Source: Zanthoxylum bungeanum
Lineage: Eukaryota; Streptophyta; Magnoliopsida; Sapindales; Rutaceae
DNA length: 64,000 nt
NCBI GenBank assembly: GCA_019454045.1
Contig: SKCR01035557.1
Coordinates: 1 to 64,000, forward strand
Reading direction: 5' to 3'
Positions 1 to 11,598 of the stretch are shown here, piece by piece (positions within the stretch are counted from its first letter, which is position 1; the number at the start of each line of letters is the position of its first letter). The position numbers were made by a program, and so were the translations under genes. The notes under the pieces were generated by a model. The model was given only the letters and a program-made list of their open reading frames with translations. It searched no databases and was not told where the DNA came from.

Positions 1-1300
1 TTTTTTTTTACAAAAAAAAATAAAAAATAAAAAAAAATCGGACCAAAAACCCGTAAGACTCGGATCGGGTGACCGATTCACTGGTTGAATTGCCCGAATC
101 GGCAGTTTTTTTGGCCGGTTCGCTGAAATCTGAATTTAGATGCTTCACCCAAACCGGATTTTTAATCGGATCCCTATCAATCGGTCCGATCCATCAATCC
201 GATACGAATTTTTAATCAATAATTTATACTCAGCCCTAAAAGTTTATTTCCACAAAAAAAAAAAAAAAATTATCATCTCTACTCCCTACTCACTAGTCAC
301 AGGTCAAAATCACTGTCACAAAAGATTAATTTGATTGTACAGTACAACACTAGCATCCGACAAACCAAACACCAACAGCATGTCACACGTCTCACGCGCC
401 TTTAAAGTTGAAAAACGACAAGACACACACATGAGAGGAACTTCTGATTTTTCCTGTTCCGTCTCGTTCCATTTTAACGGAATTCCATCTTATAGGATTG
501 AGTTGGATCGGATAATTAAATGAGACGAAATTTAATAAGATATAAAATAAAAATAAATTATTATTTTATTTTAAAAAATATAATACGATGAGATCGGAAT
601 ACATTTTCATCTCAATCCATGATCAGCAGGAGGACGAGTCTAGTGTTTGCAACGAGTCGAAATTGACAAATCTTATAATATCTCGGTCTCATTACCGACC
701 CTAAACCCGACTCTTCCTCCTGATTAGTTGGGTTTGGGTCTGGTCAGTTCTCAGTCGAATGGCTTTACCTACCTTAACTATGGTTAAGCTTTTCCTGCTA
801 TGCGGCATTTTATCGAGCAGGTCCTGTGCATGAAACTCGCGATATTTTAATTTGGCCAGCAACGAATAATTCCCTTGTTTAATAAACTAATCGCGTCCTT
901 TTTTTTTTGTCTGGTTTAAGATTTTGCTTTATTTGTTTTTCTTTTTGTTTTGATTGAGATCTGAATACAAAACAAAAGATTATAGAAAAATAAAAAATTA
1001 AGAGAATAAGAGTGATTTAAAAATCTCTGAACAGATGATGCATTTTTGGGCATATCTCCGCACCAGATACCATTCATCTGATCGGCGATAAAAAGTCTCT
1101 CTCGCTTGTGGCATTGAATGGGAAATTAAAAACAGAGAGACCCCTGTTTCAAAATCTGCAAGTTTAAATTTACATTTGAAGCTGGGTTTGAAGAGCTTTT
1201 ATGCTAAAATAGAGCAAATGGTAGAAGGGTTTTCTCTTTTTAGTGATAAATTTGCAAACTTTGAAAAAAAGAGAGGTTTTTGGAGAAATTGAAGTGTTGA
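1..1300. promoter_or_regulatory. upstream region of the ARF gene
   Basis: There is no convincing gene here. The first 230 bases are rich in short CCGAT/CGGATC-like words and A-runs, resembling the subterminal parts of plant hAT elements, but I see no paired ends. The rest is AT-rich and should contain the promoter and the start of the 5' UTR of the gene whose ATG is at 1512. I cannot place a transcription start from sequence alone. Confidence 0.4.
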
Positions 1301-1332
1301 AATTTGAAAGGTTTTGCTGTTATTAAAACAAG

Positions 1333-1426
1333 GTAAGAGATTTATATTGTTTGGACTCCTCAGTGTTTTTGTCAATGACCCTTTTGTTTAAATTTGTTTC
1401 TAATTCGACTGGTTGCTCATTTGCAG
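1333..1426 (+). other. probable 5' UTR intron of the ARF gene
   Basis: A good donor (AAG|GTAAGAG) at 1333 and a good acceptor (TTTGCAG) ending at 1426 bound a T-rich 94-bp stretch just upstream of the ATG at 1512. This would split the 5' untranslated region. It is a splice-site reading only, with no transcript support. Confidence 0.5.
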
Positions 1427-1511
1427 CATTACATAAAATCAAATCTTGAAGCAGTTTTATCTCTGAGAACTGAAAGAACCAATTTGATAAGAAAACAAAA
1501 GAAGCCACCAA

Positions 1512-4500
1512 ATGGAGGAGGTTGAGAAGATCGTTGATCCACAACTATGGCACGTGTGTGCAGGATCCATGGTTCAAATTCCTTCATTAAACTCCACAGT
1601 ATTTTACTTCCCTCAAGGCCATGCTGAGCACTCTCTTGGCTCTGTCAATTTCCCTTCTTCAACACCAATCCCACCTCTCATTCTTTGCCGGGTCACTTCA
1701 CTCAAGTTTTTAGCTGTTTCTGAAACTGATGAAGTGTATGCAAAGATAGGACTGGTTCCAATACTGGCTAATGAGATTGATTTTGAGGATAATAATTTGA
1801 GTGTAGATTATGTTGGGTCAGATAGTGAGTCCGAAAAGCCAGCATCTTTTGCTAAAACTTTGACACAATCTGATGCTAACAATGGGGGTGGGTTTTCTGT
1901 GCCTAGATATTGTGCTGAGACTATTTTTCCTAGGCTGGATTATACAGCTGATCCCCCAGTGCAGACTGTAGTGGCTAAAGATGTTCATGGAGAGATTTGG
2001 AAGTTTAGACATATTTATAGAGGGACACCGAGGAGGCATTTGTTGACCACTGGGTGGAGCGCCTTTGTTAATCAAAAGAAACTTGTTGCTGGTGATTCTA
2101 TTGTGTTCTTGAGAGCTCAAAATGGGGATCTTTGTGTAGGGATAAGGAGAGCAAAGAAAGGAATTGGAGGTGGAAATGACTCTCCATCTTCTGGGTGGAA
2201 TTCAAATCATGGTAGTTGTGTTACTGCTAATCCTTTTGGAGGGTTTTACTGTTTCCTGGGGGAAGAAGAGACCAAGATGGTGAGAAATGGGAATATGAAT
2301 CAGAATTCTTGTGGCAGAAATTTGAGGGATAATGGAGGAAGAGTGAATCCTGAGATGGTATTGGAGGCAGTGGCACTAGCTGCTAGCGGGAAGCCATTTG
2401 AGGTTGTTTATTATCCTCGTGCAAGCACACCGGAGTTTTGTGTCAAGGTCTCTTCAGTGAGGGCGGCAATGAGGGTCCATTGGCACTGTGGAATGAGGTT
2501 CAAGATGGCTTTTGAAACAGAGGATTCCTCGAGGATAAGTTGGTTCATGGGGACTATATCATCTGCTCAGGTCTCTGATCCCATCCGCTGGCCTAATTCA
2601 CCATGGCGGCTTCTCCAGGTATAATTTTCTAATTTAATAGTTGTTTCTTTGTATAAGATGTTGGATGTTGTTTCAAAATTAGCATCTCTTGTTTGATTTT
2701 CTTTTTCTTTGCTCCTTTTTGGATGTTGTTTTCTCCTCATTGAGCTTGTGAATCTGTTTGTTGGGTGAATTGAATTCCAGTAGTTTAGTATATTTAATGA
2801 TATGTTAGAGTTGATTATTCATTTATTTGTGACATTTTTTGCTCTGTACCCCTGATGTGCAAGGTTGGGTAAAGTAATAAGCTTATAGAGTGAAGTGAGT
2901 TTCAGCTAAGCAGCTTGCTTCGTTGCAACTTACAACATTAATGATCCTTAACACACCAATTTAACAATCATCATTTCATGACAGTAAATGAATTTAATTT
3001 TCTATGATTCAATTTATGTATCTTTTTTTTCTCTATTAATATGGTAATGCTATAACCTTTACCTGAAACATCAACTGATAGGTTCCTTTAAAACAGGTGT
3101 CTGGCATCCGTAGCTATTGTTTTCTTTTTGTAGTTCATGACAGAATTGCAAAGCAATATTGTTTCAGTTTTAGAATTTATTCTCTTTAATAGAAAATGCT
3201 GAATATCCTAAGTTGTTAAACTTCTTTCTGGTGTACCTGATCACTTTAGCTAAGGATTACTATTCCTCTTCTTGACTGACAAGAAGCACATGCATCACAT
3301 TCTACCTAGAGTTTTGTTTGGGTATCTTTGTTGTCAATAAATGGCTTGATTTAGGGCACTCAATATTATTATACATTCAATGCACTTTATTTTGCATGAC
3401 AGAAATTGGCCATTTGCTCTGTGGTTATAGACAAAATCTACATAAAAGCAGATATTACACGGAGCATTTATTCAATGGTCTACGAATTTTGTGGTCCATT
3501 ATATTCTTCATAGATTTGTTATAAAAGAAGAGCTTATTTGTATAGAAACTACATTATGTTTATAATGCATCATAGAAGAATCAAGAAACTCAATCATAGC
3601 AGAACTTCCTATGTATATTCACAAATCAAGATGCTTATATGCGCATGAATTATTATGCTTCACTTTGCTGAATTGCTTTTATAAGTGCTGAAATGGTTTG
3701 TAAATATCCTTTTCTTCCTTCAAAATTCAAGGTTCTTTTTTTTTTTTCGAGTTCCATTTATCAGATGGCTAATAATTACTAGACCTTACAGCTTATGTTA
3801 AAGGCATTTATTTTTTCCAATTTTTTTACTAACTGTATGCTTGTGATTTCATTTGAGGTTTCAGTTACGACATTTCATTGTTTGTAGCTTGGTAATTATT
3901 GAAACCAACATCCCTTGTGTTTTAAAACCTTAAGCAATGTGATTGTTCTCTTCCGACATTTTTCAAATCACTTTGCAGGTGACATGGGATGAGCCAGATT
4001 TGCTACAAAATGTGAAACGTGTCAGCCCATGGTTGGTTGAACTGGTATCAAACATGCCTGTAATCCACGTATCACCCTTTTCACCACCAAGAAAGAAGTT
4101 GCGGCTGCCGCAACAATTAGACTTTCCTCTCGACGGTCAATTCACATTGCCGTCATTTTCAGGCAACCCCCTTGGGCCCAGCAGCCCCTTGTGTTGTCTA
4201 TCTGACAACACTCCTGCAGGCATACAGGGAGCCAGGCATGCTCAATTTGGAATATCCTCATCAGATTTCCATCCTAACAACAAACTGCAGTCAGGGCTGT
4301 TTCTGTCCAGTTTTCAGCAGTTCACTCCAAATTCTGGAGTTTCTGATGGCATCCTGACAAGCCATGCAAACAGAAGTGAGGATTTATCTTGCTTACTGAC
4401 AATGGGGACTTCTACTAAGAATTTGGAGAAATGTAAGAATGTAAAAAAGCACCAGTTTTTACTCTTTGGTCAACCAATACTCACTGAGCAGCAGATCTCT

Positions 4501-6011
4501 TGTAGCTGTTCCAGTGATGTAGTTTCACAAGTTTTCGGGAAAAATTCTTCAGATGGTTCAGGATCCACTCATGAGCCAATTTCACCAGAAAAATCGTCCA
4601 GTTCTGAATTTTTATGGAACCGAGGTCTCCGAGTGACTGAACCTGCCCTTGATACTGGTCACTGCAAGGTTTTCTTGGAGTCAGAGGAAGTTGGACGGAC
4701 ACTGGACCTCTCAGTTCTGGGATCTTATGAAGAGCTGTATCAAAGGCTGGCCAACATGTTTGGAATAGAAAGATCATACATGTTAAGCCACTTGCTCTAC
4801 CAAGATGCCTCTGGTGCTGTTAAACGAACTGGTGACGAACCATTCAGGTATCACTTGTGAAATCTGTTTCTTTAGTATATATTATCCATTGGTCATTCCT
4901 ATTTTGCAATTCAGCTTCATGGAATATCCATGACTATATCAATTTGCAGAATGTGCAAGGTTAATTTCATTGATGTTAAATTTCTCTGATTTTTTGTTAC
5001 TTTTGGCTTTGCAGTGATTTTATGAAATCGGCAAAAAGACTGACTATTCTAATGGGTTCTGGCAGTGACAGTGTTCGAAGGTAAGAGAAAAATTATGTTT
5101 AAATCTTTCTGGGGGATCATGCTGCTCATTTCTCATGGAAGTTGTGTGAACCTTTATTGTCTTATGTCATGCCCCCACTGGTGTGAGCTTTAGGAGCACA
5201 CACAGCCCTATAAACATGGCCTGTGTACCCTTCAATAGGTGACTTCTTGTGGCAGTTTTGTGACCTGCCTACGTGGATAGAGTTGTAGTCAATTTCCTAG
5301 TTGCACTAGGGTTGGAGTTTCCTAAAAGGAACATGCACATAATTTTATTTTCCCTTTAAATAAGGATACTTCTTATTCCACAAGGATTCCTTGTTAGAGC
5401 AGTTTTTCTATTTACTTCTTGTATTTCTCAGATAGTATAAATATAAACCCTCATTGAAGCCAAGAGCATTCAAGCCCTAATATTCTCTCTCTTCTTCTCT
5501 CTCTTTGGCATGTAGTTCACTCTCAAGATAGGTTTCGTGTTTTAGGTTGACTTAGGCGCTAAAATATGCTATCAAAGGTGGTAGGCGGGGCAAGGCGCTT
5601 TGGTAGTTCAACCCGCTCAGGGTTAACTAGTCAAAACTCAAACATGCAAAATTTTATCTAATATGTAAAGAGTCACTTAAAATACCTAAGCGCCAGTTAA
5701 GCAGCGGCTTTAACAGCATTGGCGCTAAGGTTGGCTAGGTTTAGTGATTAAGGCCGCATGCTACATTAAGAGTGTGACACTTAGCATATGGGATACTTGA
5801 CTGGATTATTATTTTCATTTTTAAAAGAAAACTTCTACTCAGTTCAGAAGTTTATATTTGGAATTTGTTGGCTTTAATGAATTATGTTGACTTGTTGACT
5901 GATGAAAGTTAAATAATCTTGATTTGCAGGACATGGATCACAGGTATGCGGACTCCTGAGAATGGACTAGATGCTTCCAATAAGACCGGTCCTCTAAGCA
6001 TATTCGCATAG
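1512..6011 (+). CDS. ARF16: auxin response factor, ARF10/ARF16 clade
   Basis: Transcription factor that binds auxin response elements in the nucleus; this clade is generally regarded as repressing. I read five coding exons with GT-AG introns: 1512-2618, 3979-4847, 5015-5080, 5930-6011 and phase-consistent joins throughout, that is four coding exons in all, giving 707 codons plus stop. Domains in order: N-terminal dimerisation region with the PQLWHVCAG and FYFPQGHAEH motifs; B3 DNA-binding domain at about residues 112-214 (FAKTLTQSDANNGGGFSVPR to CVGIRRA); ARF/auxin-response domain at about 280-368; a Ser-rich middle region; and a PB1 domain at about 596-680 (CKVF lysine end, LYQDASGA acidic end). 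Length matches ARF10/16 proteins. The mRNA carries a miR160 site. The start is the first ATG in the open frame and opens with MEEVEKIVDPQLWH, as in relatives. ARF16 is chosen over ARF10 on remembered overall similarity only. Confidence 0.93.
4218..4238 (+). promoter_or_regulatory. miR160 target site in ARF coding sequence
   Basis: This 21-nt stretch (core CATACAGGGAGCCAGGCA) is complementary to plant miR160 as I remember it, with a mismatch only at the first target base (A instead of T). It encodes the conserved GIQGARHA peptide, the usual location of the site in ARF10, ARF16 and ARF17. It implies post-transcriptional cleavage of the mRNA. Confidence 0.92.
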
Positions 6012-7279
6012 TTATCTTAGGTGTTGAAATCATTAAATAATGTTAAGAATTTGTTAGTTATCCACTTGATATGATTTGCAAAAACAGGATTGAAACCACT
6101 CTTGTTAATGATGAAATCGGATTATGATTCCTTGTAGTTTTGCTTTCACATGTTTGGCTGGGTACTGATGCTTAATATTTACCCAAATATTGAATGTTTT
6201 ATTGTTGCCATGATTTTATTTCTCCAACTAGTAGACTCTTTTAGGTCTCTACTTATGTCTTTTAAGCTCCTAATTTTTACATACTATGAATTATGATCCT
6301 GAGATTTTCCTCTGTTTGACATTAGATAGGAGTTCTGATGGGTCATTTCAGGTTGTTTCTCTGAGAAGAAAAACTTAGGAAGGATGAGTATACGGATGAT
6401 GCGATATGTCCGTTACACTTTCATGTGTTATTGGTGATGTTCTAAAAAAACGTTAGGCGGTAGGCGTAGGCTAGGTTAGGCTAGATGGTTCTATTTTTTA
6501 TTCAAAACATTGGGGAAAATACAAAATAATCGCCTAGACCCGTCTGACCGCTTGACATCATCTAAGAATTGTTTTCATGCATAATCGGAACGGTCAGATA
6601 TCCGACTAGACCAACAACGTTATTGGATCTCAACAACCTACCCCACATTGTTATCATATTATATAAGTATTAAGAGACAAGCTACTTGAAAATAATTAGA
6701 TTCCAGCATGCAGATGCTGATGATAAGTTAGAAGCAAGAACAAGTTCTCACATGCAGAAGATTCCAATACTACTTACATGGACACACTCATTCAATTATT
6801 TTGTATGGTTGAAAGAGTGATGCCCCTCAATGCTATTTGCATCATGCATTAATAATTCACAAAGTTGCTGCCATGGGTTGGACTTGCACTATTTGGTGTG
6901 GTTTGTTGACTAGAGTGATCAAAGCTTTTGAGTTACCAAGGTTAGAACTCGTTTTTTAAAAACCGACTTGTAAGGAGAAGGAAGACATTTAAAGAGTTAA
7001 TAAACCGCAAACTAAGTCCATACTTAATCAATGTGAGAATTAATATTCGGAGTTATATCGATGTGATCCTTACTTCGTGTGAACAACTAATTAAAGCTTA
7101 GAGGCCAGTGTAGTTAAAAAAAAAAAAAAAAGACATTTTATCACCATGGGATATCAAAAGGGCTTGTCAAAAAAAGTGCTTAATTGGGATCTGAAAATCC
7201 GGAAAACATGAACGAGTGTTGAATTGTTCCAATGTTTTCTGAGGATTGAAATTTTCAGAGACAAAACAAGACCCTCTTT
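6012..7279. other. intergenic, ARF 3' flank
   Basis: This contains the ARF 3' UTR and intergenic sequence without a supported gene. At about 6436 a GATGTTCTAAAAAAACG sequence followed by AGGCGG-rich DNA resembles one end of the hAT MITE family at 13521 and 18370, but I do not find the partner end. A poly-A run lies near 7117. Confidence 0.4.
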
Positions 7280-8506
7280 TAGAGATGGCAATTTTACCCG
7301 CAAAAACCCGCCCGCAATGGGTAGGGTTTGGTAAATATATTAGTGGGTACGGTGCGGGTTTGGTATTTTAAAATAGAACCCGCTGCGGGTGCGGTGCGGG
7401 TTTGGTATTTTAGTAAAATATGCGGGTACCCGCAATGGGTACCCGCAAACCCGCAAAAATTAACAAAAAATAAATAAATGGGATGTGACTAGGGATGGCA
7501 GTGGGTAGGGTATGATGCAGGTTTTCCATTACCAAACCCGCACCCGCATATGTAAATAAATTACCAAACTCGTACCATACCCGTTGCGGGTTTTAATTTC
7601 CATTACCAAACCCGCACCGCATATAAAAATAAATTACCAAACCCGCATTGGTACCCAGCGGATTTTTTGCGGGTTTTTAAAATATTGAATTACTTTGTGT
7701 TCTTAATAATATATTTTTTTAATTAAATAATTTATTTTTAATTGTTAGCTGTAGTTTTCACATTTGTTTTTCATTTGACATATACAACATGCAATGTATG
7801 TATATACAGTACATAGATAACATAATGTATGAAATACTCAGTACCATATGCTTATTTTTTTTCATATAAACATAATTAAAACGAGTTCTTCCCTTCATAA
7901 TTATAATGATCTAAATTAGCCAACTCAATCGGAAATAAGCTAAAAAGTAATCACCAACCTTTGGTCATATATTTTTATGCTAAGTGTAATGAAAGTGATG
8001 CTTACAAGGCTCAAGTGGTGTAAGTGTAATGAAGAAGCAGGAAAGCTACTGAAGTTGCAGCAAACACTAGTTTATTTTGCTCTCTCCCGTTTCTGATTAT
8101 GTGAACTTAATCCAAATTTTTGCATTATAATTTTATTAACAAGTGTGATTAAAAAAAAAAACAATAGTAGTCATGCAAAAAATCTTCAGTTGGGCAGGTT
8201 GCAGGCTGCGGCTTAGTGGGAGTGTGTAACTATGTATTAGTGTTTTAGGTTTAGGTTTTGTTAGTTGTTTTTATATGAAAGTTTTTTTATATTGTCTTAA
8301 AAATATTAATTAATAAAAAATAATATTGCGGGTATGCGGATACCCGTATTTTTTTTCTTAAATACCAAACCCGCACCGCACCCGCATCGGGTTCTACTTT
8401 AAATTACCAAACCCGCACCACACCCACTAATATATTTACCAAATCCTACCAATTGCGGGCCGATTTTTACGGGTTTGCGGGTTTATGGGTAAAATTGCCA
8501 TCCCTA
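7280..8506. mobile_element. non-autonomous hAT-like element with long inverted ends
   Basis: The left end reads TAGAGATGGCAATTTTACCC and the right end is its complement, ending TGCCATCCCTA. The subterminal 200 bp or so on each side are also inverted copies, full of ACCCGC/GCGGGT words. A second, similar left end starts at 7490; the 8 bp before it (GATGTGAC) match the 8 bp after the right end (GATGTCTC) at six positions, so one element may be nested in or derived from the other. There is no transposase. The interior is AT-rich. Confidence 0.65.
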
Positions 8507-10106
8507 GATGTCTCCGTGAGTAACTGCCCATATAAAAATAAATAAGTAATTGTATCCACAATCACAAGTTGTGGGCCTATGGCCCGTGACCATGAGTCAC
8601 TGTCTCTGGACTCTGGCTCATTTAAATTTGAGATCATGTTTTGTGATCATGTTTTGCCTGTGCGTGCGGCGTGCCTCATTTAAATTTGACAAACAAAACC
8701 TAATTACCTAAACACTGACTGTCTCAAGTCTCAACTCCCAAGCCCTAGACGCAGCAACCTGCTCACTCCTCAGTCATCAGTCCTCACTCGACTCCTCAAC
8801 TCCTCATCTTTGATGCAGCAACCTGCTCACTGGTATATCATTTCATTTTTTTATTTTTTAATTTGACTGTATTTCCTCTTTGAATAATCAGTCCAAGCAT
8901 GTCTTTGTCTCTTTCTAGTCCTCTGTTTTTTTTTATTTATTTATTATTTGTTGATGGGTTGATGATGAATCAGCGACAATGAAGAAACCCATTGCTTTGT
9001 TGAGTAATTTTTGACCATCTGTGTATGAAAAAGAAACCCAGATGAAATTGCTTTGTTTAATTTATTAAACCGAATATTAATTACCACTGGTAGACTCAGT
9101 AATGCTTTCCACTTTTGAGCTAAGATATGAAACATCTAACTCGACACACCTAGGGGAAATTAATAAAGATTATATATCTACAGAATAGTATACTACACAT
9201 CAATGAATTTGAAAGGATAGTACTGTTTATAACAACAATTATAGTATTAAGAAATTACATGCAGTCACACCTATGTGATAAAATATCATTATGATAAGAG
9301 GTTTAATATGATCAAATGGCACTATGGCAGTAAGCTATGTACATTTTCACACCTGAGACTGGTAGTTCCAGATGCAAACAATTCTTGAATACAAACTCTT
9401 GGAATCTTGAGAGTAGGGCCCATCTAGGCATGGCAATCAGATCCGGATCCGGACGATCCGTAAAAAAATTACGGATCCGATTATGAATTTCCTAGACCCG
9501 TACTTTCCCGGGTCCGGATGCGGGTCTGGAAATTTCCGGATCCGGGTACCCGGTTTATTTATTTAAAAAAAAAATTTTGAAAGCAAAACCCTAAATCCCT
9601 AATTCCTCTGAACCTCAGTACCTCACCTCACGCATGCAGCCACCCCCTGCCACCAAGCCAAGCAACCACCATCTTCAAACTCACTCTTCCTAAACTAAAT
9701 CACGATTCACGAATCACGCAGCCAGCCAGCCACCATCTTTAGTCTTCACTCTTCACGCAATCACGCACGACGGCACGAGTCACGACTGCAGAAATCGGGT
9801 CTGGCAGTCAGCGATCAGCCACCATCTTCAGTCTTTAGTCTTCACTCTTTGAGCCGAGGTATGTTGCTTGCGGCTTGCCTTCTTGAATCCTTTTGGAAAC
9901 TTGAAAAAAAATTCATGCTTGCTTTCTGATTTCTTGTTTACGGCATACAGTAACAGTACTTGCTTTCTGATTTCTTGATCAATTTTTAAAAATTTTATTT
10001 ATTTAAATTTAAAAAATAATAAGTCACCCTTCCCTGTCATGTTGGTACTTGGTTCCCTGGATTATTAGGTTATTTCAACGTTCTTACCCCATCCAATTCT
10101 TGATTC
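8507..10106. other. intergenic repeats, one hAT-like end
   Basis: No gene is supported. From about 9427 (TAGGCATGGCAATCAGATCC) the DNA has GGATCCGG and CCGGGT words like another hAT subterminal region, followed by a Pro/His/Cys-rich leader-like stretch to about 9860. No matching right end was found. The 8690-8835 region has CTCACTCCTCA-type repeats of unknown origin. Confidence 0.35.
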
Positions 10107-11018
10107 TTACTTATTATATTATAGCAAACGTTCTTACCCCATCCAAGCAAATGGTGAAAGTCACAGCGTACCATAATTCTAATATTAAAATAATTTTTTT
10201 TAGGTTATTTCCAACCCAAAATGTTAATTTTGGAACAATATTTATACTAAAATGATGTTTATCATAATTAGTCATTGCCATGGTGTTGTAAATTTGTAAT
10301 TGAGCCTGAAATTGTACTATTACTACAGTATTGTATCAATTTTTTTTTAAAAAAAAAACCCTATTTTAGCACAATCGTTGGAGGGTAATTTTGCTCTATT
10401 TTATTACTTTTCGTCGATTTGAAGCCCCCGTTAGAAGTGCTCACTTCACCAGGGTCATTTTTTATTATTTGAAGTGGGTGGTAATGAGATTAATTGTCTG
10501 CAAGTGACGTGGTTGCGTGACTTGGCGGTGTATGGCTTAGGACATCACCTTGAGTTCCTAGCTTCGAATCCAGATGGTGCGTTTCTTATAAGAGTTTGAG
10601 ACAATTGGTGGTTTTACCCGCTCCGCTAAAGTAATAATGGGTGATTTGACGGTGAAGTTTCTAATGATTTCAAAAGAAAAAAAATAATGAGATTAATTAA
10701 AATATGGTAAGGTAAGTTAATAAAAGGTAAATTAATTTACCTTGTTTTGTTTGGGTTTTTTTTTTTTTTTTTTTTTTTAAAAATTGATACAATACTGTCA
10801 TAATAGTACAATTTCAGGCTCGATTACAAATTTACAACACCATGGCAATGACTAATTGTGATAAACATCATTTTAGTATAAATATTGTTCCAAAATTAAC
10901 ATTTTGGGTTGGAAATAACCTAAAAAAAAATTTATTTTAATATTAGAATTATGGTACGCTGCGACTTTCACCATTTGCTTGGATGAGGTAAGAACGTTTG
11001 CTATAATATAATAAGTAA
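10107..11018. repeat. large inverted repeat enclosing a SINE-bearing core
   Basis: The left arm (about 10107-10350) is repeated in inverse orientation at about 10775-11018 with only a few differences. The arms include matching stretches such as GGTTATTTCCAACCCAAAAT and its complement. The 425-bp core between the arms recurs at 23275-23690, and part of the left arm recurs at 26881-26968. Arm copies are joined differently at each place, so this is a rearrangement-prone unit. Confidence 0.75.
10496..10684 (+). mobile_element. SINE with 14-bp target site duplication
   Basis: A 189-bp insert is flanked by direct repeats TAATGAGATTAATT at 10482-10495 and 10685-10698. It ends in an A-rich tail. A box-B-like word (GCTTCGAATCC, 10561-10571) lies near the 5' part, with a weaker box-A-like region (TGGCTTAGGACA) about 28 bp upstream, as expected for tRNA-derived RNA polymerase III promoters. 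A second copy in the same context lies at 23443-23608. Confidence 0.7.
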
Positions 11019-11598
11019 CATATACCGTATATGTCCATATATCTATATTCTTATGGATAATAGGACTTGAGTCTGTGAATGCTCGAACTCATGTCTGTAG
11101 CTCCAGAGGCAACAAGAGAATATCTACCCTCTGCTATTATAGTATTAGTCTCATTTCCCCGCTAGTTCATCCCACCTAACATCACTTCTGGGTATATCAT
11201 TTGAAGTTATCAGGCTGAAACAGCCAAACTCTCAATTGCTTGTCCCTTGCCCCAGCAGACGGACTGTTCTGTAACTTCTGTTACTGTGACACAACAGCCA
11301 GCTATTTCCATGGCTTTACCTCTTCGTGTCTCTCAAAACTGAGGTGACCCTTGGTAGATTACTCAGCTGTTTACATCTATGCTTGAGCCTTGGCCCAAAT
11401 AAATTTCTGAAAAAACCATCTCAAATGAAGTGGAATTCATTATATTGGTAGAGTTATAGAGCTATAAATTGAAAATAGTGGATTCCACCTTATGAATATG
11501 CCACCTCATTTGAATGCTTGTAGCATTAATTATTATTATCACTATGAAATTATTGATGGTTTCACTGCTTGTATTTAACACAGTGACTTAGTGAGATC

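Noticed and set aside
5177..5515. Possible solo LTR in the last intron of the ARF gene
   Set aside because: It has a TATA-like word and starts with TG, but no matching 5-bp target duplication and no second copy in the window.
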